DNA of 5,284 nucleotides from Gemmatimonadota bacterium (GTDB taxonomy: Bacteria > Gemmatimonadota > Gemmatimonadetes > Palauibacterales > Palauibacteraceae), in NCBI GenBank assembly GCA_030598525.1, contig JAUVPT010000140.1, positions 1 to 5,284 of the forward strand, in the 5' to 3' direction. The position numbers were made by a program, and so were the translations under genes. This document shows, piece by piece, positions 1 through 4,846 of this stretch (position 1 is its first letter; each line of letters opens with the position of its first letter). Under the pieces are notes generated by a model. It was not told where the DNA came from. It made no database searches and worked only from the letters and a program-made list of their open reading frames with translations.

Positions 1-42
1 CCGCCGCTACCGCACCGGCGATAACGGGAGGCCAGGAATCGG

Positions 43-402
43 TCACTCGGCAGTCCCGTTTGTCTCGGACGTCGGCTCGCGGCCCGAGCGGATCGCGGCC
101 ACCCGAGACTCGTCCCAGGTGAACCAGACGTTGTCGTTGCCCCGGAGCATGCCCAGGATCGGCTGCATCTTCTCCGATCGAAAGTAGGCCAGGAAGGCCC
201 CACTTTCCGACGTCTCCGCCGATGCCATGCGGTTCCCGGGGATCTCGTCCTTCGCCCGATCGACGAACCACAGTTCTGCCCTCGGGTAGGCTTCATCCGC
301 CAGGCCCAGGTAGATCACGGCGTCTGTTTCGAGATCCACCGGGAAGTCCGAGTAGATCTGCACCTCGAACGATTCGATCTTTGCGTAGAAAAACCCGTCC
401 AT
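43..402 (-). CDS. Hypothetical small soluble protein (119 aa)
   Basis: I do not recognise this protein. It begins at an ATG preceded by GGGAGG (positions 412-407) with a 4-nt spacer, and ends at a TGA. The product is acidic, has no cysteine, signal peptide or membrane segment, and so is probably cytoplasmic. It looks like one small alpha/beta domain: an N-terminal alternating hydrophobic stretch (residues about 4-18), a hydrophobic strand around residues 28-34 (AVIYLGL), two aromatic pairs (W45-F46 and W93-F94), and a polar, probably disordered tail from about residue 106. The spacing of the strands suggests a compact sheet, but no catalytic motif is visible. It is transcribed away from the membrane-protein gene at 668, so the two may share the gap between them. 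The reading frame, start and Shine-Dalgarno site are convincing; the function is unknown. Confidence 0.75.
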   Translation of the reverse strand: MDGFFYAKIESFEVQIYSDFPVDLETDAVIYLGLADEAYPRAELWFVDRAKDEIPGNRMASAETSESGAFLAYFRSEKMQPILGMLRGNDNVWFTWDESRVAAIRSGREPTSETNGTAE

Positions 403-667
403 GATTCCTCCCGGCCGTGAATGGAGACCGCACGGTACAGTACGCGGCTCCGACCGACCAGATTCCCTGGCGACCGGCTTCGTCAGGCCAGGTGGGGGCA
501 GCGCCTCGCTCTTGGCCCTTGCAATCCACTCGTACCCCGCACAATTACGGATAGCATAAGGCTACGTGCACCATAATTTTCTCGGCGCTTTTGGACACTC
601 CCGGAAGTCCGCTCACGCGGCGGAGTTCGCAGGCATAGAAGGATCCTACGACCCCCTCGGAGGATCG
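403..667. promoter_or_regulatory. Divergent intergenic region, probable promoters
   Basis: This 265-bp gap separates two genes that point away from each other, so it should hold a promoter for each. The part at 541-580 is clearly more A+T-rich than its surroundings and contains CATAAT (572-577), one mismatch from the sigma-70 -10 hexamer, but no acceptable -35 box lies 16-18 bases upstream. A TTGCAA at 519-524 is -35-like but lacks a matching -10. I see no clear operator repeat. The assignment rests mainly on gene orientation. Confidence 0.35.
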
Positions 668-1570
668 ATGAGAGGTAAAGAGAAAGCCCCCGGCCGCGGT
701 CGGAACGTCAGCCTATGGATACTGGCGTTCGTCCTCATGCTCTCGGCCGGCGTGTACCAGCGCTACACGGGACCCACCTACGAGCTGCGGGGCTCGTACA
801 GCGTGGGCGATGAGGTGGTCAAGTACCGGCTCGTGCGCTCGGCCTATTCAACGGCGGACACGGTTGCGGTGATTCCTGCCCCGGCTGGCGTCGCCGGCGA
901 CCTCGTGTACCGCCGCTACCCGACCGACGACGAGTTCTCTCGGGTCCCGCTGGAGAGACGTGGCGACGAGCTGGCCGGGACCCTCCCGGCTCAGCCGCCG
1001 GCCGGAAAGCTGGAATACCATCTCGAGCTCATGACACCGGCCGGCCCCATCGTAGCTCCGGACACCGGGGAGAACGCGGTCATCCGATTCAAGGGCTGGG
1101 TGCCGGCGCAGGTGCTGATCCTGCACGTCGCCTTCATGTTCTTCGGTGTGCTTGTCGCGTGGCGCGTCGGACTCGGGGCGTTGTTTTCGGGCCGGGGAAT
1201 CAAGAAGCTCAGCTGGGCGGCCCTGACCCTGTTCACCCTGGGCGGGTTCCTGCTCGGTCCGTGGGTCCAGAAGTACGCATTCGGAGAATGGTGGACGGGG
1301 ATACCTTTCGGCTGGGACCTGACGGACAACAAGACGCTGATCATGTGGTTCGCCTGGTTCTTCGCCCTCGTGGCCATCGGTCGTGGCGTCAAGCGGGACG
1401 CCGCTGAAGGCAGTTCGACCGGCGAGAAGAAGGCCAGGCTCGCGGTGGTGATCGCCGCTATCGTCACGGTCGCCGTGTACCTTATCCCCCACAGTATGGC
1501 GGGAAGCCAGCTGGACTACGACGCGGTGGACCGCGGCGTGGCGCCGGAAGAGGCGATCGGCATCGGTTGA
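668..1570 (+). CDS. Conserved five-helix membrane protein with periplasmic domain
   Basis: The product (300 aa) is an integral membrane protein of unknown function. The start chosen is the ATG at 668 with GGAGG at 659-663; an in-frame GTG at 566 would add 34 residues but has no ribosome site. A basic N-terminus is followed by a first hydrophobic helix (about residues 14-30). Then comes a soluble segment of about 115 residues (31-144) rich in beta-type alternation, with an YRRYPTDDEF stretch and a PPAGKLEY stretch, likely periplasmic. Four more helices follow (about 145-165, 181-197, 221-240, 256-273). Between helices 3 and 4 lies a striking aromatic segment, residues 197-224, beginning GPWVQKYAFGEWW and ending DLTDNKTL; PHS at 274-276 ends helix 5. 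I have a memory of similar proteins in Gemmatimonadota and Bacteroidota, always unnamed. The gene ends 55 bp before the OsmC gene, so co-transcription is possible. Confidence 0.85.
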   Translation: MRGKEKAPGRGRNVSLWILAFVLMLSAGVYQRYTGPTYELRGSYSVGDEVVKYRLVRSAYSTADTVAVIPAPAGVAGDLVYRRYPTDDEFSRVPLERRGDELAGTLPAQPPAGKLEYHLELMTPAGPIVAPDTGENAVIRFKGWVPAQVLILHVAFMFFGVLVAWRVGLGALFSGRGIKKLSWAALTLFTLGGFLLGPWVQKYAFGEWWTGIPFGWDLTDNKTLIMWFAWFFALVAIGRGVKRDAAEGSSTGEKKARLAVVIAAIVTVAVYLIPHSMAGSQLDYDAVDRGVAPEEAIGIG

Positions 1571-1586
1571 TCCGCAGAGGATCGAC
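1566..1586 (+). other. Hairpin at the stop codon of the membrane-protein gene
   Basis: GTTGATCC (1566-1573) can pair with GGATCGAC (1579-1586) around a 5-nt GCAGA loop, giving eight pairs including one G-U. The stem includes the TGA stop. No T-run follows, so it is not a standard intrinsic terminator; it might protect the upstream mRNA end or attenuate reading into OsmC. Confidence 0.3.
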
Positions 1587-1625
1587 ACGGGTACAGGGGT
1601 CACATCAATACGGAAGCAGAGATCA

Positions 1626-2312
1626 ATGGACGAGATAACGGCGAAGCTGGTGGGCGGAACCCGGGTGGCGCTGAGCAACGGGCGTCACGACTGGTCGGGC
1701 GACGAGCCGTTGGAAAAGGGCGGTGAGGACACCGGGCCCAATCCGTGGGAGATGCTCCTCGGCTCACTGGCGGCGTGTACCCTCATCACGCTCGTCCTGT
1801 ACACTCGGCACAAGGGAATCGAGCTCGAAGGTGTCTCGGCCCGCTACACCTACGAGAAGGTCCCGGCTCCCGAAGGCCAGAAAGGCATGGTGGACCGCCT
1901 CACGAGCCACGTGACTATACAGGGCGAGTATGACGAGCCCGTCCGGAAACGCCTCGAGCAGATCGTCGGCCGGTGCCCGGTGCACAAGACGATCGAGAAC
2001 GGGGCGCACGTGGTGGACGTGGTGGAGTTCGTGGTCTTATATACCGGATCGATCCGGCCGGAACCCTTGAGCGAGAGAGTTTCCTCCGGCCCCGGGAGTA
2101 TTGAACCGACGGATCTCGGGCGGTATTGTAAACACATAGCCCTCACCGCCCGCCCCCCGCGGGAATCTGATTCAGGAATGAAGGAGGTATTCCAATGTCC
2201 GAGAGCGTCTACAAGGTCATCGAACTCGTTGGAACGAGCACCGAATCCTGGGAAAAGGCCGCTCGCGCCGCCGTCGAACGGGCCGGTGAGTCGCTGCGTG
2301 ACCTCAGGGTAG
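1626..2312 (+). CDS. OsmC/Ohr-family protein with anomalous C-terminal extension
   Basis: OsmC-family proteins are usually thiol-dependent peroxidases of the cytoplasm that reduce organic hydroperoxides through two cysteines. Here both are present: C51 in SLAACT, which opens the central helix, and C117 in GRCPVHKT. The family signature GGEDTGPNPWEMLL (residues 32-45) precedes C51. The start is an ATG with only a weak upstream GGAAG (1612-1616). The recognisable domain ends near residue 137 (position about 2036), the usual family length, but no stop is there. The frame runs 91 more residues, ends at 2312 and overlaps the dodecin gene by 118 bases. The extension starts with TTA and TAT codons and has many A/T third positions, unlike the domain. 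It has no family resemblance and reads like non-coding DNA. I infer stop-codon loss or a sequence error. General OsmC-type rather than true Ohr is most likely; the substrate is unknown. Confidence 0.88.
   Translation: MDEITAKLVGGTRVALSNGRHDWSGDEPLEKGGEDTGPNPWEMLLGSLAACTLITLVLYTRHKGIELEGVSARYTYEKVPAPEGQKGMVDRLTSHVTIQGEYDEPVRKRLEQIVGRCPVHKTIENGAHVVDVVEFVVLYTGSIRPEPLSERVSSGPGSIEPTDLGRYCKHIALTARPPRESDSGMKEVFQCPRASTRSSNSLERAPNPGKRPLAPPSNGPVSRCVTSG
2044..2057. repeat. 14-bp perfect palindrome after the OsmC domain
   Basis: CCGGATCGATCCGG is its own reverse complement. It lies 7 bp after the end of the recognisable OsmC domain, inside the anomalous extension, and could be a protein-binding site or an RNA hairpin of five pairs with a TCGA loop. 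No T-run follows. Confidence 0.4.
2101..2129 (+). promoter_or_regulatory. Candidate sigma-70-type promoter for dodecin
   Basis: TTGAAC (2101-2106) and TATTGT (2124-2129) each match the -35 and -10 consensus at four of six bases and are separated by exactly 17 bp. Transcription would begin about 2136, giving a leader of about 60 nt before the dodecin ATG. It falls within the anomalous tail of the OsmC frame, which supports the view that this stretch is regulatory rather than coding. Confidence 0.4.
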
Positions 2313-2407
2313 CCGAGGTCTCCGAGCTGGACATGAACCTGGTCGATGGCAAGGTCCAGCAGTACCGGGCCAAGGTGAAGGTGTCCTTCAAGTACGTGGA
2401 CGAATAA
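2195..2407 (+). CDS. Dodecin family protein (70 aa)
   Basis: Dodecins are tiny proteins of about 65-75 residues that assemble into hollow dodecamers and store or buffer flavins or related cofactors in the cytoplasm. This one has the normal length and fold order: strand 1 (VYKVIELVG, residues 5-13), a helix (about 17-33), then two long strands (about 37-47 and 53-67). The typical DGKVQQY turn is at residues 51-57, with Q55 near the position of the family's flavin-contacting Gln. The start is an ATG with a near-perfect AAGGAGGT (2181-2188) and a 6-nt spacer, implying strong translation. Odd point: the flavin-stacking Trp found in classical bacterial dodecins (LRWFEV) is replaced here, where the sequence reads LRVAEV (residues 37-42). 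So classical flavin sandwiching may be absent or different. It follows OsmC and is followed by a large inverted repeat. Confidence 0.93.
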   Translation: MSESVYKVIELVGTSTESWEKAARAAVERAGESLRDLRVAEVSELDMNLVDGKVQQYRAKVKVSFKYVDE

Positions 2408-2421
2408 CCGCTCGCTTTCCC

Positions 2422-2467
2422 CTCCCTTACGGGCGGCCCCTCTTTCTAGCGGGCCGGCGTAAGGGAG
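2422..2467 (+). terminator. Large stem-loop after dodecin, possible terminator
   Basis: CTCCCTTACG (2422-2431) is exactly complementary to CGTAAGGGAG (2458-2467). Inside, C2434-C2439 can pair with G2451-G2456 after a small internal loop, leaving an 11-nt loop. The total is 16 pairs starting 14 bp after the dodecin stop. No run of T follows, so it may be a T-less terminator, an mRNA 3'-end stabiliser or a bidirectional element rather than a textbook intrinsic terminator. Confidence 0.5.
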
Positions 2468-2575
2468 ACTAGCTTGTGTGGAGTAGTCACGGCCCCACCG
2501 CCCCTCGCAGCAGTTCCAGTTAGAGTCGCCGGCCCCCCCCGGTGCTGCGCCCATCCAGCCTGAGGGAGGTACGCC

Positions 2576-3067
2576 GTGAAACCCCTGCTGTATGTCTCGA
2601 TTCTCCTCGTCGCCTGCGGTCTCTCCGGTTGCAGCAGCGACGACGGCGGCAACGGACCCGATCCCGATCCGATCGTGATCGCGGATCTCGCGGGAACGTG
2701 GGATTGCACGCAGTTCCTGGCGACCAGCACTGAGAATCCGCAGGTGCAGTTCGAGCTCATCTCGATGGGTGGCGCTCTGACCGTCGCGGTTGATGTCCAC
2801 GGCGCATTCACCGGCCTGGCGTCCTTCCCCGATCCCGATACCGGGCAGGTCTTCGAGGTGCCGATCGCGGGAACGTTCTCATTGGCCAGCCAGACGCGGC
2901 TTACGATCGATTTCGCGCAGGAAATCCCGCCGTTGCTCGAGGACGAGACGCTCGACTTCACGCTGAATGGGAACACGATGACGCTGCACAACGAGGTCAC
3001 GACGTTCGATTTCGATTTCGACGGAGTGGACGACCCGGCGGAGTTCGACGCGATTTTCGTACGGTAG
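2576..3067 (+). CDS. Lipoprotein, lipocalin-like beta-rich domain (163 aa)
   Basis: The product is a predicted outer-membrane-type lipoprotein of unknown function. The start is a GTG with GGAGGT (2565-2570) and a 5-nt spacer. The signal peptide is short, with a lipobox L16-S17-G18-C19; serines at +2 and +3 do not suggest inner-membrane retention. A flexible Asp/Gly/Pro linker (about residues 20-34) leads to a domain starting LAGTWDCTQF (38-47), as in lipocalin-like small barrels. Alternating strands continue to the end, with the C-terminal FVR typical of a final strand. C44 is the only cysteine in the mature domain apart from the lipidated one. Residues 145-156 form a DxDxDG loop with D153 and E156, resembling an EF-hand calcium loop. 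It is separated from dodecin by 168 bp and is probably transcribed independently. Its 3' end faces the PAQR gene. Ligand and role cannot be read from the sequence. Confidence 0.85.
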   Translation: MKPLLYVSILLVACGLSGCSSDDGGNGPDPDPIVIADLAGTWDCTQFLATSTENPQVQFELISMGGALTVAVDVHGAFTGLASFPDPDTGQVFEVPIAGTFSLASQTRLTIDFAQEIPPLLEDETLDFTLNGNTMTLHNEVTTFDFDFDGVDDPAEFDAIFVR

Positions 3068-3079
3068 AGTTAAGGCTCC

Positions 3080-3092
3080 GGGCCCCGGGCCC
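3080..3092. terminator. Weak hairpin between convergent genes
   Basis: GGGCC (3080-3084) pairs with GGCCC (3088-3092) around a 3-nt loop in the 24-bp gap between two converging genes, touching the PAQR stop codon. It is GC-only, short and without T-runs on either side, so a terminator role is only possible. Confidence 0.25.
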
Positions 3093-3751
3093 TAGCTCGT
3101 AGGCAGCAGGATCAGCAGCGCCGCCGCCACCACGTGGGCGGTGCTGCCCGCCATCACGCACAGATGCCAGATCGCGTGGCCATACGGGATGCGTCGGTTC
3201 GCGTAGAAATAGACGCCGCCGGTATACGCGAGCCCGCCGATCGCGAGCCACAGCAGGGCCGCCCCGGGCAGCGCCTCGACGACCGGCTTTGCTGCGATCA
3301 CGACCAGCCAGCCCATCGCCAGGTAGATCGCGGTCGAGATCCGCTTGAAGCGTCCGGTGTAGAACAGCTTGAACACGACTCCGGCAGCGGCCAGCCCCCA
3401 GATCACTCCGAATAGGGTCCAGCCCCAGCCTCCACGTACGCCGGCCAGCGTGAACGGTGTGTACGTGCCGGCGATCAGGAGGTAGATCGCCGAGTGATCC
3501 AGGATCCGCAGTCGAGCCTTGACGCTGCGCTTCGGGACGGCGTGATATAGGGTCGAGGCGGAGTAGAGCATGACGAGGGTGGCGCCGAAAACGGCCGCGC
3601 CCACGACATGAAAAACGTCTCCCTTCAGCGCCGCCAGCGTGACCAGCACGCCTGTCGCCGCGATTCCGCACAGCGTGCCGAACCCATGTGTCAGCGTGTT
3701 GGCCAGCTCCTGGCGTCGGTGGTGTCTCCGCGCCAGCCGTATTCCTCGCAC
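3092..3751 (-). CDS. trhA: PAQR/hemolysin III family membrane protein (219 aa)
   Basis: This belongs to the PAQR/HlyIII family of seven-helix membrane proteins, related to eukaryotic adiponectin receptors and the larger CREST superfamily of metal-dependent hydrolases. Bacterial members (TrhA/YqfA) are linked to membrane-lipid homeostasis; the hemolysin label is historical. All signature residues are visible: an early E15-L-A-N-T-x-T-H22, S66-x3-H70 in helix 2 (STLYH), D85-H86-S-A-I-Y followed by LIAGTYTP (92-99), and H192-x3-H196 in helix 7 (HAIWH). H70, H192 and H196 would bind zinc, with S66 and D85 in the active site. The length is typical. The start is a GTG at 3751, with AGGGAG (3767-3762) about 10 nt upstream; this spacing is long, so the start is less certain than the family. 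It diverges from the cytochrome gene. The actual substrate is unknown. Confidence 0.95.
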   Translation of the reverse strand: MRGIRLARRHHRRQELANTLTHGFGTLCGIAATGVLVTLAALKGDVFHVVGAAVFGATLVMLYSASTLYHAVPKRSVKARLRILDHSAIYLLIAGTYTPFTLAGVRGGWGWTLFGVIWGLAAAGVVFKLFYTGRFKRISTAIYLAMGWLVVIAAKPVVEALPGAALLWLAIGGLAYTGGVYFYANRRIPYGHAIWHLCVMAGSTAHVVAAALLILLPTS

Positions 3752-4073
3752 CCTCGAACGACTCCCTGTCCGGTTACTTCCCGCTTCGAGCCCCCACGAT
3801 AACCGGGCCTTGACCGTCAGGGAAACGCCCAGGGGCTGCGGCGGAGTTTCGAATCGGCGGACCTTGATCTTCAGCCTGCTTCTTGCCTACTCTGGAGCAT
3901 CGTCGGGGAGAGGCGCTTCGACGGCCGGGAACCGTGCCGCCGGTTGGCTCGTTCCCACAATCGACTGCCCCACCGAGGCGGGGCGCATCACGAGACAGAC
4001 AGAAGCTCGAAGGCGCGGGTCCGGTCCCGAGGCTCGTCCCGCGCGTTGTCCCGTCAAGAAGAAGGAGAGTGAG
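3752..4073. promoter_or_regulatory. 322-bp divergent intergenic region
   Basis: This gap lies between the PAQR gene and the cytochrome gene. A plus-strand frame is open through it, but its translation is Arg/Ser/Pro-rich, resembles no family and lacks a supported start; the real start downstream has a clear ribosome site, so I treat this as non-coding. One weak sigma-70-like pair is TTGATC (3864-3869) and TACTCT (3888-3893) with an 18-bp spacer, which would give a leader of about 175 nt for the cytochrome mRNA. I found no convincing inverted repeat or RNA gene here. Confidence 0.3.
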
Positions 4074-4742
4074 ATGAGGCGTCTGACCTGGCTGGCCCCG
4101 ACGGCCGTGTTCGCCCTGGCGGCGTGCGGTGGCGGAGATGCCGGCGCCGAGGCAGAGATGGCCACGGCGAATCCGTGCGCTGCAAACCCCTGTGCGGCGA
4201 ACCCGTGTGCCGCCAATCCCTGTGCGGGGATGGACCTCCCGGTGGATGCCATCCGGCAGGGAGACCGGCAGTTGGACGACCACGGAATGTCCTGGGACGA
4301 ACTGGCGGCCCGGGGAGCCGAGCTGTGGAACGACAAATCGCTCAGCGGCACCGGGGCGACCTCGTGCAGCACGTGCCACACCGGAGACGGCACGGCCATG
4401 ATGAACGCCTCGTTCGCTGAGCCCTATCCGCACACGGTGGCCATGGCGAAAGACCGTGCCGGTCTGGACCAGGTAAGCGCGGCGGAAATGGTACAGCTCT
4501 GCATGGCGATTCCCATGACCGCTGAGCCTCTCGACTATGGTTCGGTCGAGCTCGCGGCCCTGACGGCGCACGTCGAGCATCTCCAGAGTGGGTTCGACGC
4601 TTCGAAGGCTGGCGGCATGAACCCGTGTGCGGCGAACCCGTGTGCGGCAAATCCCTGCGCGGCGAATCCGTGTGGCGCAAACCCGTGCGCGGCAACGGGC
4701 ATGAACCCATGCGCCTCGAACCCCTGCGGGGCCGATCGCTAA
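4074..4742 (+). CDS. Lipoprotein cytochrome c flanked by NPCAA repeats (222 aa)
   Basis: This is a lipid-anchored single-haem cytochrome c, expected to act in electron transfer outside the inner membrane. The ATG at 4074 has AAGGAG (4062-4067) with a 6-nt spacer and opens a signal peptide with lipobox L15-A16-A17-C18. Residues 33-52 are four Asn-Pro-Cys-Ala-Ala type repeats. The cytochrome domain (about 71-174) has LAARGAELWND (77-87), the haem site C98-S-T-C101-H102, and a distal segment LCMAIPMTAEPL (142-153) in which M148 or M144 could be the axial ligand. It ends with a helix LAALTAHVEHL (160-170), as in SoxA/TsdA-like cytochromes. Residues 183-207 and 211-220 hold seven more NPC units, up to the C-terminus. 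The cysteine count is 15: lipobox, two haem, C143 and eleven in repeats. The partner and substrate are not evident. It has no adjacent oxidase or maturation gene in the window. Confidence 0.9.
   Translation: MRRLTWLAPTAVFALAACGGGDAGAEAEMATANPCAANPCAANPCAANPCAGMDLPVDAIRQGDRQLDDHGMSWDELAARGAELWNDKSLSGTGATSCSTCHTGDGTAMMNASFAEPYPHTVAMAKDRAGLDQVSAAEMVQLCMAIPMTAEPLDYGSVELAALTAHVEHLQSGFDASKAGGMNPCAANPCAANPCAANPCGANPCAATGMNPCASNPCGADR
4170..4229 (+). repeat. N-terminal NPCAA coding repeat (4 x 15 bp)
   Basis: Four tandem 15-bp units encode NPCAA, NPCAA, NPCAA and NPCAG (residues 33-52), between the lipid anchor and the haem domain. Codons differ between units (AAT/AAC, CCG/CCC, TGC/TGT), so the peptide is more conserved than the DNA. 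Confidence 0.9.
4620..4733 (+). repeat. C-terminal NPCAA coding repeat (5 + 2 units)
   Basis: Five tandem 15-bp units (4620-4694, residues 183-207) encode NPC(A/G)A; a TGM spacer (4695-4703) is followed by two more units, NPCAS and NPCGA (4704-4733). Both blocks follow a Gly-Met pair, hinting at duplication of a larger GMNPC unit. Synonymous codon differences between units are frequent. Confidence 0.9.
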
Positions 4743-4783
4743 GATCTCTCAACGCGTCCTGATGGGCGTGGGTAACAGCGAAG

Positions 4784-4818
4784 AGGGCCGGGCGTCCACG
4801 TCGGACACCCGGCCCTTT
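4784..4818 (+). terminator. Intrinsic terminator of the cytochrome gene
   Basis: AGGGCCGGG (4784-4792) pairs with CCCGGCCCT (4808-4816). After one C-A mismatch the stem continues with GTCC/GGAC (4794-4797 with 4803-4806) around a 5-nt loop. A short TTT (4816-4818) follows, 41 bp after the cytochrome stop. It also lies 29 bp beyond the stop of the convergent peptidase gene and may serve both strands, although the minus-strand T-run is poor. Confidence 0.75.
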
Positions 4819-4846
4819 CGTATGGCTTCATGTCTGGATCGGACTC

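Noticed and set aside
1..20. Inverted repeat CGCCG/CGGCG as terminator of the first gene
   Set aside because: Only five pairs with a 9-nt loop and no T-run on the minus strand; easily chance in GC-rich DNA.
566..667. Upstream GTG start for the membrane protein
   Set aside because: No ribosome site at 566, and the extra 34 residues are unlike a signal or family sequence; the ATG at 668 has GGAGG.
848..1678. Long minus-strand open frame opposite the membrane protein (276 codons)
   Set aside because: Its translation is Arg/His/Asp-rich low-complexity sequence typical of the antisense of GC-rich genes, and the opposite strand has a coherent membrane protein.
1850..2800. Minus-strand open frame of 316 codons opposite OsmC, dodecin and the lipoprotein start
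   Set aside because: It spans three real genes and two gaps on the other strand and has no family resemblance.
2997..3671. Second minus-strand frame overlapping the PAQR gene (224 codons)
   Set aside because: Arg-rich out-of-frame translation; the overlapping frame has all PAQR signature residues.
3639..4073. In-frame upstream extension of the cytochrome (145 codons)
   Set aside because: It would overlap the PAQR gene and bury the lipoprotein signal peptide internally; the ATG at 4074 has a proper ribosome site and opens the signal peptide.
3774..4580. Minus-strand frame of 268 codons opposite the cytochrome
   Set aside because: Arg/Gly-rich shadow of the cytochrome gene, whose haem site and lipobox are unambiguous.
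4170..4733. NPCAA repeats as a CRISPR-like or selfish DNA repeat
   Set aside because: Units are 15 bp, contiguous, in frame, and diverge at synonymous positions; they are coding repeats without spacers.
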